Shown: piece by piece, positions 1 to 10,606 of the stretch
Position numbering within the stretch: position 1 is the stretch's first letter
Layout of the letters: every line of letters begins with the position of its first letter
Assembly: GCA_033296885.1 (NCBI GenBank)
Contig: MU863913.1
Coordinates: 186,001 to 250,000 of the forward strand
Length of the DNA stretch: 64,000 bases
Direction of reading: 5' to 3'
DNA from: Triangularia verruculosa
Taxonomy: Eukaryota > Ascomycota > Sordariomycetes > Sordariales > Podosporaceae
Translations under genes and position numbers: made by a program
Notes under the pieces: generated by a model
What the model saw: only the letters and a program-made list of their open reading frames with translations
Told to the model about the DNA's origin: nothing
Database searches by the model: none

Positions 1-131
1 ACCAAGGAGCATCACCGCCGGCCGTACAGAAGGAAACCGTGGGGCATGATCGTAATTAGCGTAAAGATATTGTTATCCGATGTCCATTATTCCTCCTTCG
101 TAGTGTCGGCCTGCGAAAAAAAAAACAATGC

Positions 132-1895
132 CTAGACAACGAGCTTGCGCTTCTCGGAGCTGGTCAGGACAAGCATGGCAGCCTTGCGTTGACCTTCGAC
201 CGAGTCAGCCTTGACACGGCGAGAGCTGTTCTTGAGAAGGCTGGCAAAGCTGTTCGAGTGCCGAAGGCCTTCGTTATCCGATGATGACGCGCTATCCGGG
301 CCACGGCGCTCATACTTCTGGCGGGAGCTGGGGCGGTCCGATCCAATAGCGCCCCAGCTGCCGGTGCTAGTGCGGGAGCTGGGCAAGCTGCACTCGGCAT
401 CATCACGCTCCACCAGACTGCCCGATCCGCTGCGTCCAGAGTCGCTGTCGTTGTCTGTAACGGGCGTCTCAACCGTCTCCTCGGCGCTCTCAGACACGGG
501 ACTCACGCTCCCGGAGCCTCGAGCCTCCTTGCGGCGCTCCAAACCAGCACGCACAATGTTGCTAATGACGGTACGCCGGGTGCGAGTCACAAAGTTCTTG
601 CTTCCCTCATGCTTGGCAGTAGGCTTGGACTTGAGCTCGTCAAGAGACGGAGGGTTGCGGGGTTGGCGAACAGGGTGTTCTCCGGCACGAGCCTGACCAG
701 GACCGTAGCCGGAGGTGAGAGGGGTCAGGGGCGGGAACGACGATGTCTTGGGACCGTTGCCTGCAGTCTTGAGCGGCTCGTCACTGGTCGAAATTGTCAA
801 GGAAGTCTTGCTGGAGCTTGGAGTGACACTGGAGGGTGTCTTCTTGTGACCACGACGGAAAGCGTTGGCGCTCGGAGGGGGCAGAGGTGCCGGGTTCTCG
901 ACAAGCGGGGAGTCGTAGCGACGGGGGGGCGTCGGGCTGCGGAAGTTGCTCCTCGTCTCGGGAGGTGGGGAGACTTGCACACGAGGGGCGCCAGGGCCAG
1001 CCTGCTGCTGTTGTTGTTGCTGCTGCTGCAGCTGCATGGCTGCCTGCATCGCTTGGGCTTGCTGGAGGTACTGCGCATTAAGCTGGGCCTGGGTCTGAGC
1101 CTGAATCTGAGCCTGCACCTGGGTCGGGTCCATGTAGATTTGGCCAGTGCGGGGGTCATAGTAGACATTGCTGCTGGCGTCAGGGGTGGTTGGGCCCATC
1201 ATTCCCTGAAGCTGAGCTTGCTGCTGATACATGTTAGGGAAGCCCTGCTGTTGCATCATGGAGCTCTGCTGCATAAGCTGAGCTTGAGCGTTGAGGTTGA
1301 GCCCCTGGAACTGCTGAGCCGCAGCCTGCAACGCCTTAAGCTGCTGCTGCAAACGCTGCTGCTGCTCCGAAAGATAAGCATTGGTGTACATGAGCTGGGC
1401 GTGAATGTTGGGGTCGAGCTGGTCCTGCGAGACATCATCAAGCTGAATTTGGGGAGGGGCCAAGATCTGCTCTGTGGTGTAATGCTGTTGGGAATAGCCG
1501 CCACCCACGTTGTAGGCCTGTTGCTGCCGAGACTGCTGCTGTTGATGAGTGCTGCCAAACCGGGGCATCGACGTCTTAGGTCCGCCGTACATGTTGTCGA
1601 ACATGCCAGGGCCCATCGAGTTGCGGTTGTTCCGACCACTTGGCACCTGAACGGTGGGCGAAGCCGGGCCGTTGTTGGGAAAGCTAGTGGCCGTGGCAGA
1701 CTTGGGCGCGGTGCGAAGACCGGCGAGGAGATGGCCGCGGCTGGTGCGAGGAGTCGGCAGGCCGCTATCCTGGTCAGTCGGGGCTTTCATGCCCTCGAAG
1801 GAGAGGGGCTTGAGGTTTTGACCGCCACGGCGGGAAGCCAACCCGGAGGAAGGCATACCGAGGCCGTGGGCCGTGTTGTAGGGAGCGTGAGACAT
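132..1895 (-). CDS. Glutamine-rich low-complexity protein (uncharacterised)
   Basis: Single-exon coding part of 587 aa. I do not recognise a named family. The first half is rich in Q, N, Y, M and P, with several Q clusters and a nine-residue Q run near residue 290 encoded by CAG/CAA repeats at about 1010-1035; the composition resembles prion-like, RNA-granule proteins. The C-terminal third is Ser/Arg-rich and looks conserved: a basic helix-like stretch (TRTRRTVISNIVRAGLERRK) and a short basic tail ending SSEKRKLVV. The frame stays open upstream to 1940, but only through a TTG codon; the first ATG is at 1895, and the sequence just upstream looks like a splice acceptor. There is no signal peptide or membrane segment. 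A regulatory or RNA-binding scaffold role is only inference. Confidence 0.8.
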   Translation of the reverse strand: MSHAPYNTAHGLGMPSSGLASRRGGQNLKPLSFEGMKAPTDQDSGLPTPRTSRGHLLAGLRTAPKSATATSFPNNGPASPTVQVPSGRNNRNSMGPGMFDNMYGGPKTSMPRFGSTHQQQQSRQQQAYNVGGGYSQQHYTTEQILAPPQIQLDDVSQDQLDPNIHAQLMYTNAYLSEQQQRLQQQLKALQAAAQQFQGLNLNAQAQLMQQSSMMQQQGFPNMYQQQAQLQGMMGPTTPDASSNVYYDPRTGQIYMDPTQVQAQIQAQTQAQLNAQYLQQAQAMQAAMQLQQQQQQQQQAGPGAPRVQVSPPPETRSNFRSPTPPRRYDSPLVENPAPLPPPSANAFRRGHKKTPSSVTPSSSKTSLTISTSDEPLKTAGNGPKTSSFPPLTPLTSGYGPGQARAGEHPVRQPRNPPSLDELKSKPTAKHEGSKNFVTRTRRTVISNIVRAGLERRKEARGSGSVSPVSESAEETVETPVTDNDSDSGRSGSGSLVERDDAECSLPSSRTSTGSWGAIGSDRPSSRQKYERRGPDSASSSDNEGLRHSNSFASLLKNSSRRVKADSVEGQRKAAMLVLTSSEKRKLVV

Positions 1896-1948
1896 TTGAG
1901 CGAGACCGCCAGGGCCCAATACAACGTGGTATGGACTCAAAAATATGT

Positions 1949-2163
1949 CTGGAGAGAGCTATGAAAAGCTTTTCTCTTGCGCGATGGGATAGCACGAATC
2001 GGGGAATCGAAACTGGCGAAGCCGAGTGTGCTGTGATGATGAAAGCCTGAATTGCTTGACGCGATTGCTTCTGGATCGGGGAGATGATGTCGAATTCGAA
2101 AACCCGGTTCAGATGGGAATTGCGTCGAGGTTCAAGTCGAGTTAGAAATTAGGAAGCATATAC
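1949..2163 (-). other. Predicted intron in the 5' leader of the Q-rich gene
   Basis: On the minus strand a GTATATG donor at 2163 and a pyrimidine-rich CTCTCTCCAG acceptor ending at 1949 bound a 215-nt interval 53 nt upstream of the start codon. The only minus-strand ATG between 1896 and 3342 (at 2159-2157) lies inside this interval, so removing it gives an AUG-free leader. No strong branch-point sequence is visible. This is inferred, not proven. Confidence 0.5.
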
Positions 2164-3342
2164 CGATGATGCCAGTGGTCGCAGGAACAGAGAGACGTGG
2201 TCGAACGTTTCAACTTCTGCGACGCGATCTATCCCTCTCTCTCTCGCAGAGGATTGCAAAAAAAAAAAAGATGATGCAAAAATGCTGGTCCCGGAAGAAA
2301 ATAAAAAAGCCAAGTCCAGTAAAGCAGACGAGTGCTGTGTGGTGTTGGAATTAACAGTTGTCGATGGTGGAGACGAAGGAAAAAAGACTGCGGTGCTGAA
2401 TGAGCGGAAGGGCGTCAGAGAGAACCTAGGCGGCCAAAGCCAGTGCGGACAGACGGGAAAGAGAGACGGGAAGGCGGTTTTTTGTCGGACGGGAGAAGGT
2501 GAAGAGCACGCTTCACGCTGGAGGTGCAGTGTAGGTGCTGGAAAGCCCAGGGCGATTCTGGCTCAGCAGGCGGTGGCAATCAGCAGACAGACTGGAGACC
2601 GGCGCGTCCAAATCCGGGCTACTCGTGGGGTTGCGCGCTTTGTGTGGAACACCCACAGACACGAGTCAAAGACGTTGCAAATCCACCTTTATTCCTGCTG
2701 TATTTTCTCTCCCTGCTGTGGGTCTGTGTCTGGTGTTGCTGGATCTCACCCTCTGAGCGAATTAAGTTGGTTATGATAGTAGTTTTATCGAAGAGATAAA
2801 TGGTGGCCCTACCGAGGCTCGCGATGGCGGCGACGAAGTGGAATAAAGCGGGCGGGCGCAAAGTAATAAAATACAAAGATTAAAAATTGGTTTTTCGGTG
2901 TGGTGTTGTTGAGCCTTTTTTTCCGGATCCTTTCCTTTGCCTACTTTTATACCCTTCTTTTTTTGATGGTGTTTTTTGTGTTTCTGGTCGAGAGAATGCG
3001 CGGTGAAGAAAAAAATAGATGGATTCTCAATCAACGACAATGACGGGCAACGGCGACACCGACACAAGGACGGCGGTACGAAGGGAGGAAGAGGGGGAGG
3101 GTGAAAAGGAAGGGCGGTTTGCTGGCGATGCAAAGAGGAAAAAGAGAGAAAGAGAGCGAGAAAGGAGGTCGGAAGAGATAGTGTATCAATTGCCTGGCTG
3201 GTGCGCAGGTGGTGGTAGGCAGGTGGAGGAGGATTGGAGAATGGAGAACGGATCGGGCGAGCAGGGAGAGCGGGCGGGGCTCGGGGGGGCAGCCAGCAAG
3301 CAATTCTACTGGCGGAGCGCGCCTTCGACCGCGGCAGGGGAG
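2164..3342 (-). other. Probable long 5' leader of the Q-rich gene
   Basis: This 1.18-kb stretch has no ATG on the minus strand, while ATG is frequent on the plus strand. The minus strand is pyrimidine-rich with long C/T runs, typical of fungal leaders. Open frames here lack in-frame ATG codons on the minus strand and look like composition artefacts. The transcription start is probably near 3.0-3.34 kb. Confidence 0.55.
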
Positions 3343-6300
3343 CATGTCCTGTCTGAGCGGGTAGCAGGCCACCGTGATTGAGCGAGCAACCACTGGAACC
3401 GCAGGAACTCAGGGCCTTGCAGAAAGGCAAAATGGTGCGTGCATTTTCCCATTCTGACAGTGGGCCATTTCGGCCAATCAGCATGCGCAATTGGTGGGTG
3501 AGGGTAAGCAGCCAGTTTCACCTCTACCCCACCCCATATCTGCCTCTTATCAGTCTTCTAACTCCTCTGCTCGTATTCACCCGCCAACAGTCTTAGCACG
3601 GCTCTTTGCTCCCGATACTCCTCCTCGTACCCCGACGGTATTCCAGCAAGATGCAGGGAACAGCCAGCTCAATTCCTCCATGCCTGATCAGGCTAAGAGC
3701 TGTCCTCGCTTGGTTTGGGCTGAGCCAATCACGAGACGCTACCAGGAAAACCTCCAAGAGCTCGCGCCAGGCCCAGTGACTCAAGGAGACATCGCACCCT
3801 TGCCAATCCCCCCCTTCGTCTTGCACGCTGCATCAACAAAGTGGCATCGGCGGCAGCGATCGGATGACTGGCCAGAAAGCAGAGGACTTCTTCTTGTATC
3901 TTTGTCTACCACCTCAGTCTTCCGATCCGGTGAACCGTTGCGTCAAAGGCGGCCGCCTTTTCTCAACCACCGCCGTTGGCCTGTTCCCGGGCCGTTTTAC
4001 AACCTGGAGCCATGTGGTCTTCTAAATAGCTGTCTCCTTTTCAGGTCTCTTACGGCCCTGGAAGAAATCGCAACAGATCTCGGTTCCTCAGCATGAACGC
4101 TTCTTGGCTGATCTTCCGAATCTGGACGATCTTTCGTTACGATCCATGTCTTTATGGAAGGCTTCCCGGGAAGCCATCGTCGTCTCCACAAAAGATGTGC
4201 AGCATGGGATCCTGTAATGGCCACGGGAGCAACTTGGCGGGGGCTTGTTGGTGCCATTCGTCCATTTTTTTCTGCCAACATCAAAGCGAGGCGAGATGGC
4301 ATTGGCTGCGAGCAGATACTCTATCATGACAACGGCCGTGACTGTCGGATCTCATCATCTTGACTCCTGTCAGACTGGAGGGAATCGGCAAGTCTCACAC
4401 AGCCACGCAGAGCCAGTGGTGAGACATGAGACATGGTGTCCGGAGCGAAACGGCTGAAGGTTCCGTGCACTCGACTCCGCACCCCTGAAACGTGCACAAC
4501 CCTAAGGAGGTTACAGTCGCATTGCCGCTGGAGTTTCCATCCTCCCCGTGAAGACCAGCGCTGGGTTGGCACGCTGGTATGGAGAAAGGGATCCATCGTC
4601 GAGTTGGAGGGCCCTCATTACCTACCTTATGTACGTGATTGCGGTTGTGGTTGTGGATATGCTTTACATAAGGTACACTACAACCTCATCATGGTCGGCG
4701 TCTTCCTGGTGCATGGCGTCAGTGCCTGCACGTCATTTTCGTCGTCTGCTAGGCCCTGACAGCGTGCGAGAGATCTGAATCGTTGGATACCAAAAAAACA
4801 ACGGCCCGGACCCCACAACGGGGTGTTGAAGCTCAACGACGGCCTTAACCGTTGAACCCAAGGCCAGGCCTCAGGTTGGCCGGTAGCCCCGCGCGGAGAG
4901 GGTCTTTGGCCAATGTCAAGCCAACCCTCCCAAGGGAACAATATCGCTGCACTGTACCATGTAGGTGAGTTTCCGAGGACGTCTTTTTGGCCTCCGATTA
5001 CCTTGACAGCGGGCTATCTGTGAAACATGACAAGCTGGCGGATCCTGCACTTGTCTCTCCCTTCATTCTTCATTCGCCAGCTCATCATGTTCTGGACCCG
5101 AGCCGTTGGTTCGTGTTCTTCTGGATCAACATCCGATGCCACACTGGCATTCAGTCTCGTTACTAATCTCACCATGGACCTCTATGCCTCATCCACTCTC
5201 CGATTTGGACGCATTGTTCACGAGTGCTCGAGTTTAATTGCACGCCATTTCCACTCAAGCTCATAGACGCGGCTTGCTGGCTGCTGTGCTGTGCCGTAGA
5301 CAGGTCGCGTTGAATTTAAAAGGATTGGCAAGCAGGCAAGCACACGAGACGAAGCGTGAATTTGTTGGGGGCGGCACACCACCGAACACACCACACAGCT
5401 TCGTTCTCCAATTCCCCATACTTTATGCAGGGCGGTTCTATCTTTAGAAGCACCACAGTGTGGAGCTCATCTGGCCTATATTTGTGACGATATAGAACGC
5501 CTCGCTGTATCCTGTATCACGACGCAGAATTTCATACCTAGGTATCACAAGAACTTGATCAGGTAATTTCAACGTTAAACCTCTAGTTGGGAGATAGCTG
5601 TACTGCTTTCTAGTATCTAAATGTTCAGCACCCTGGCATCTTGAAAATATAAAGTTAAATCCAGCTACCCTACCTACCCATTCGTTCCTTGACATATTTT
5701 CTCAGAGCTATCCTGGCATTTGAAGCAGTGCGTCATAGCTTTACCGGCTGGAGTTGAGCCAATCAAAAGATATTCATTACATGATCCTCAACCCAGGTCC
5801 ATCTAAGCATGGAATCTGCCGAGACCAATGAAGCTCGAAAATAGGTATGATCAACTCCGCAAGCTGCCATGGAAGACTTGACTTTATGAACGTACCTCAG
5901 CATGAATGCGCAGAGCAGCAGTCTCAGCACAACACGATGTCCGTAATTACAGACAGAATGCTTTGAACTCTTGATAAAACACTCTACCTTAATAGGCATA
6001 GGTAGGTAGGTACTCGATGTTGTCTTGGCCCTTTCTCATCTTGATTAGCTACCTACCTAGATAGTACCTATGTAGGGTTTTAAACGGCTATCCACGCAGG
6101 AGAAGATTGCGTACTAGTACGAAGACAGAATCTCAGCTTAAGAATATCGCACCAGTCCATAGGCATGGTTTGAAAACCAACGTATACCTGCTGCAGACCA
6201 GCCCATGCCACGGTTCAGGAATCAGGAGGCCTTCCTTCTACCGCTTGGGCAAGTTTGGTCACCAAAATGTGAGATACCCGAAGCCAGTCGATGAATGATG

Positions 6301-6420
6301 ATGGACGGAAAAAAATGAAATTTCATCATTGCTGTCATGATAGTCTATACTCGCTTTCGATACAACTCATTACATTAACACCGCGATCCCAGCTGGAAAG
6401 ATATTCCCGGCACTTTCCGT
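3343..6420. other. Intergenic region, no gene recognised
   Basis: The promoter of the Q-rich gene should lie at its left edge. The remaining open frames are short, mutually overlapping and resemble no family I know. TAGG/CCTA repeat motifs occur near 5996-6012 and 6048-6062. Base composition becomes more AT-rich toward 5.5-6.4 kb. Confidence 0.5.
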
Positions 6421-7133
6421 CTAGTTTCTCAGAGGACTGCCGTCTCTTGCTGTTACATTTGACGAGCTACCGCCACCGCTGCGAGTAGGTTCCACAGCCA
6501 CATCGTTGCTCCCCAAGGCATTTGCCGGGTTGCTGGCACTGTTGCGGGCGTTGCGTGTTCGCACGTCTCGGCCAGGCTCTGGGGGAGACGGAGAACGTGA
6601 CAATTTGCGTCCTTCCCTGGCCTGGCGCCACGCCACCATGCCAAAGACCAGGCCCATGATGATGACGAAGGTGATCGCGAGTTCTAGCCCCAGATATGCG
6701 TTTACCACGATTGCACATACCATGACTGCAATTATGCACAGTATGACAATCATAGCTTGCCTGAAAGTAGCACCGATCGCGAAGTTAGTATAAGGTGGCC
6801 ACTTGCGATTCCCTTGGCCCGCCTGCCTCTCTGCCCCCGTCTGCACCTCTGCACCCGCCTTAGTCCCTGTCCCGGTCTCGTCGGCCCTGGTCTCGTCGGT
6901 CCCGACCTCTGTCTGGCCCGACTGCTCCAACGCACGCTGCTCCTCTTCAGCGGCCTTTCTGGCTTCCGCTGCCGGTGCCGCTGCCGCTTTCTTCCTTTGA
7001 CTCCTTTTCACCTGATTTTCATGTTTCTTGTAGTCTTTGGCGCGCCTGGCATGCAAATCGCTAAACGACTCGGTGACCGGGCTCGATGGCGTGTCTATGG
7101 GAATCGCAGCGGTGTTCTCCGACGAGGAAGAAG
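6421..7133 (-). CDS. Probable in-frame 3' exon/extension of the transporter gene: two-TM domain
   Basis: An open frame lies exactly in phase with the transporter ORF upstream (6421-8592), separated from it only by the TAG at 7207-7209. It contains no ATG until the first membrane segment, so it cannot easily be an independent gene. It encodes a Ser/Thr-rich stretch, a K/R-rich segment (KKHENQVKRSQRKK), an E/A/T-rich linker, two adjacent hydrophobic segments (around MIVILCIIAVMVCAIVV and ITFVIIMGLVFGMV), then a basic Ser/Pro-rich tail. A candidate intron at 7134-7232 (GTAGCG donor, TTGCAG acceptor, 99 nt) removes the stop and keeps phase, giving a 690-aa protein. Stop readthrough, or an undetected first exon, are alternatives. 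The donor is weak. Confidence 0.5.
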
Positions 7134-7206
7134 CTGCAAGTCCCAAACAATGCTCGGCGGCTTTGGAGGCGCGAGTGCATCGAGAAACACGGCGATGGTG
7201 GCTCTT

Positions 7207-8592
7207 CTAGTCTTCGTCGCCACTATCGCTACTCAAATCGACCGGTGCCTTGCGATCCTCTTCATTCATCTCCTTCCAGGTGCTCCAACTGAGCATTCCA
7301 AACGCCACGACGATCAAGAGGCCTCCCAGAATAGCGGGAGCTTCGAGTGGCTGCCCGGTCAAAAACCAATCCACAATGGCGACGAGAAAGATGGTGAGAA
7401 GGGCAGCAACCGAACTGAGGACTGGGCTTGTCAGTGAGATCAAAACTAAGAAAGAGCCCGAGAAGACCATGTTGGCAACTACGCTGATGAGCAGAAGGGT
7501 GGCCGTTTCGCCAGTTGGTATCTCAAACGTCTCCCATCCAAGGATATGCAGGACAGGAATTGGGATCCACAGGACAAAGACGGTGAATACTCCAATCAGG
7601 CTGCCAACGGTATTGGCAAACATCATGCTCCTGTTGGCGCTTGTACCATCTGGCGGGCATGCATATCTTTTGTAAAGAACCTCGTAAAGCCCATACAGCA
7701 CGGAACCGATGCCGATGATGATATTTCCCGCAAAGCGAGTGGCAGGACCAGCCTGTCCAGCTTCATCCGAGGAACTCCCGCCACCATAAGCGACGACCAG
7801 CACGCCAATGATTGCCACAAATACGGCCAGAATCTTGTCGAGACGGAGACGTTCTTTCAACAGAGGAACCGAAAAGGCATAGGCGAAGAATGCACTGCAG
7901 TTGTAGATGGCCGTCAAGTCGCTCGGTGTTGTCATACTGACGGCAACATACCAACTGGATCCGGCAACGGTCAAGGCTATCGTCACCATCGCTGTCGTCC
8001 GAACAAGATATGGCCACGGTGACCGGTCAGCCCCCATTCCCCTAGGTACCCTAACCTCCTGCCGTTCCACCATTTGGGCTGTCTTTCTCAACATTTGCTT
8101 GTGATTGTTCCAAAACTGGTTCCATGTCTGTTCCCGTCTTTGCAACCGCAAGAAGATCAGCTGCAGCGGCCAGAGGAACACCCACGAGCCGTGCGTCAAG
8201 TATAGCATTGCATATGCTTTGTCCCAGCCCAAGTCATGTTGTATGTGCGAAGCCAGCTCTGTCTGTACCACAAAAGATACCAAACTGGTGACGAGGAAGA
8301 AAGCGGCATATGTGTACTTTCGTTTCGCCTCCAGGCGAGCACTGGTGGGACTACGGGAGCGTAGTTGGTTTGTACTTCGACGGCTCAGGGTTGGACGACT
8401 AGTGATCAGGTCCGATGCTGCAAAATGGGAGTATGTTGGCGTCTGCGACCACGTTGTTGCAGTCGGTGGGAGGGGGCTTCCACGACGATTGCCGCCTCGC
8501 AGGGCCCTGCGGCCTCTTTCTTCATCGTCGGAACTGTGATATGATGACAGGAGAGGCTGCTCGCCGGAGCGAGTAGGCTTGGTGGTGCGCAT
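7207..8592 (-). CDS. SLC35F/THI74-like drug/metabolite-superfamily transporter
   Basis: A single-exon ORF of 461 aa with an ATG at 8592. The first 90 residues are hydrophilic and Arg/Ser-rich (cytosolic tail), followed by about ten hydrophobic segments. The pattern fits the DUF914/EamA branch of the drug/metabolite transporter superfamily, which includes yeast THI74 and human SLC35F proteins. Visible family-like features are the segment after TDLTAIYN, the SVPLLKERLRLDKILAV loop and the paired C-terminal helices ending in MLSWSTWKEMNEE. The acidic end SSDSGDED just before TAG resembles a natural terminus, so the short form is probably real even if a longer form exists. Likely an endomembrane, vacuolar or plasma-membrane permease; the substrate cannot be read from sequence. 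Confidence 0.88.
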   Translation of the reverse strand: MRTTKPTRSGEQPLLSSYHSSDDEERGRRALRGGNRRGSPLPPTATTWSQTPTYSHFAASDLITSRPTLSRRSTNQLRSRSPTSARLEAKRKYTYAAFFLVTSLVSFVVQTELASHIQHDLGWDKAYAMLYLTHGSWVFLWPLQLIFLRLQRREQTWNQFWNNHKQMLRKTAQMVERQEVRVPRGMGADRSPWPYLVRTTAMVTIALTVAGSSWYVAVSMTTPSDLTAIYNCSAFFAYAFSVPLLKERLRLDKILAVFVAIIGVLVVAYGGGSSSDEAGQAGPATRFAGNIIIGIGSVLYGLYEVLYKRYACPPDGTSANRSMMFANTVGSLIGVFTVFVLWIPIPVLHILGWETFEIPTGETATLLLISVVANMVFSGSFLVLISLTSPVLSSVAALLTIFLVAIVDWFLTGQPLEAPAILGGLLIVVAFGMLSWSTWKEMNEEDRKAPVDLSSDSGDED

Positions 8593-9499
8593 GGCAAGGA
8601 CAGTGGTCAGACTGGAGTCCGCGAACGACTTGGGCTGAACGGTGGGACAGGTGATTATAATGCTACCGCCATCGACGTTGGAGGTTAAAGAAATTCGAAG
8701 CCTTGGCAGCTGACGGATACATGTGCCGTTCGCTGTGTTGTCGGGGGTGTGTGTGTGAAGACACAGAGACGGCTAGACAAAGACCTCGGTGGGTATTTGG
8801 GCAACGTGTCTAGAAGTATAAGTAGGTGGATATTTCCCAAGAAATGTAAGTGTCTGCCGGGGGGATTTATGTGAGAGTCGGAAGTCAACAAAGGAGGTAG
8901 ACCTGTGAAATTTAAACTTCCATCATGTCTTGTAGGAGGAAGGATCGCTGTGTCACCATCTCAGAACCATCGGACCCGTATCGTTGGTGTCAGCTGCGGG
9001 TTCCCGAGCCACGGGCGGGCATCACCCAATCAAAGCAGAGTTGGGGTGCCAATCCGTGGGGCGCCCCACTGGGAAAGGGCGGGATGTCCCCACTTTAGGG
9101 GTCCCGACTCCCAGGACCGGACTCCCTCCACCAGCGACAGCAGCTCCGTTGTGTTCGAGTGCTTCAAATGCTTCACGTGGGCCTTGTTTTCCCAAGCAAC
9201 TTGCCTACTTTTGGTGGCATTGGTAAATCACTTTGACTTTTCTCAAGCCTCTCTCTGGAACATCCATCTCGCTTCAACTTCAACCACAAGTGGCCAACTA
9301 GGTCACGCGCTCAGATGCAGCATCGCGCCAAGCACCTCTCCAATACATTCACCGTGGAGCAGTAAGAGACAATCGCGACATTCATTACGCAATACCCCCA
9401 TTAGCGGAATCATGGACGCTTGCCCCAAGTCCAAACTCGAAATTGCGGATTAAGAAACGCCAACCCCTTCCGCATCGCCAGCCCCTCACATATGCCAGC
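8593..9499. other. Intergenic: promoter side of the transporter, 3' side of the dioxygenase
   Basis: No coding region is supported. A short GT repeat lies near 8747-8757. The palindrome-like CCCCACTTTAGGGG near 9089-9102 resembles paired stress-response-type elements, but this is weak. Confidence 0.4.
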
Positions 9500-10606
9500 T
9501 CAGAGCAGGCCAAGTGCTTCCCGTCTGGACCTGGAGTTGGGGTCATAGTACGGCTTTTCTCCCAAGGACACGACGCGGTTGCCCTGTCTCTTGCCAGTAT
9601 AGTCGCTACATCTTGTCAGTTTCCTGTTCGGCTGAAGCTTTTGGGCGACGAGGGGCATTGGAACTTACTATGTAGCGGTATGGAATACGGACCGGCTAGG
9701 GTCTCTGTCAGTCGTCTTGATTTCCGCACACAGATTCAGACAGAGGAGAGACAACATACTTGTCCCATACGGCAAGGTCATTCTTGTTCCAGCGGAACCG
9801 AACTTGAAGATCGTGATCCTCGGAGATCAGTTGGTAGACTGATTCGTTCAGTCAGCAGGAGCACACCAGATTTGGTATTGCTCAGGTTGGTGAGCACCCA
9901 CAGTACGCCTTGAGGATCTCGCTCTCGCGCCCAGTCACGCCGTTGATCCAGCCGGCATGGACCTGGTGTCCTGCTCCGAAGAGAGACTTCCACCCAGTGA
10001 CTGGGTTGGTGCGGACAACCGGGCTACATGCGGTCAACGATCAGCAAATGACCTCTCCCAGAAGGAAAATTGTCCTACTGCTCAGCTTTGAAGTCCAGCC
10101 CATTATTTTCCGGGGCGCCACGGAATTCGTCGATAAGCTCGGCACCGAAGGTATCCTTGACCTTGACTAAGTTGGGCTGGTGGTGGGTTGCGGTCAGACT
10201 ATCAGCCAGCTTTTGAAGCGCCGGACTTAGGCGGTCATAGGCCTCATATCCAGAAGCCCAGAGGGTATCGCCCCCGACATCCTCGGGGGGCTGAACGATC
10301 TTGAGGATGGCATAGTCGGAAGGGATGTGCTCAAAGGTGATGCTGACCACAAGTAAGTCATTGGTTCTTTTGCCACAACCGGAGAAGCACTTACTCAGCG
10401 TGCCAGCCCTCGCTCGCCAGCCTCTTCGCACTATAGCCATAACGATCGGCGTAGTACTTGCGGTTCTGTTCCGACGAAATGACAGAGACCTCATCGTCAA
10501 GCTTGGAGGCGCTGCTGTGTGCTGGTTGGGTGATGGATCCTTTGGTTGGGATTGACACCACCTCAGGAGATGTCTGTACATCGGCGTCTGCGGCAGGGGG
10601 AGCCAT
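9500..10606 (-). CDS. TauD/TfdA-type alpha-ketoglutarate dioxygenase, N-terminally truncated
   Basis: Six exons: 10606-10395, 10342-10079, 10023-9902, 9838-9760, 9695-9669 and 9605-9500 (269 aa). All introns have GT..AG ends and the exons sum to 270 codons. Recognisable family parts are the first iron-ligand pair in EGWHADITFE, the GGDTLWASGYEAYDRLSP block, HPVVRTNPVTGWKSLF, HDLQVRFRW, the distal histidine in VFHTATYDY, and the 2-oxoglutarate-binding arginine region in RQGNRVVSLGEKPY. The family oxidises sulfonates, taurine or similar small substrates with Fe(II), O2 and 2-oxoglutarate. The usual N-terminal core before the ISSEQ motif, including the RGVVFFR-type strand (about 100 residues), is absent; a short linker joins the N-terminus directly to DDEVSVISSEQ. 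Activity is therefore uncertain. Confidence 0.85.

Noticed and set aside
609..1964. Plus-strand 451-codon open frame antisense to the Q-rich gene
   Set aside because: A Leu/Gly/Arg-rich shadow caused by GC-rich third positions and CAG repeats of the minus-strand gene.
2771..3490. Minus-strand 239-codon open frame
   Set aside because: It begins with TTG, has no internal Met because the whole strand lacks ATG there, and is made of Pro/Ser/Leu-rich pyrimidine-tract translation; better explained as leader.
6757..7437. Plus-strand 226-codon open frame
   Set aside because: It lies antisense to the transporter and its extension and has low-complexity shadow composition.
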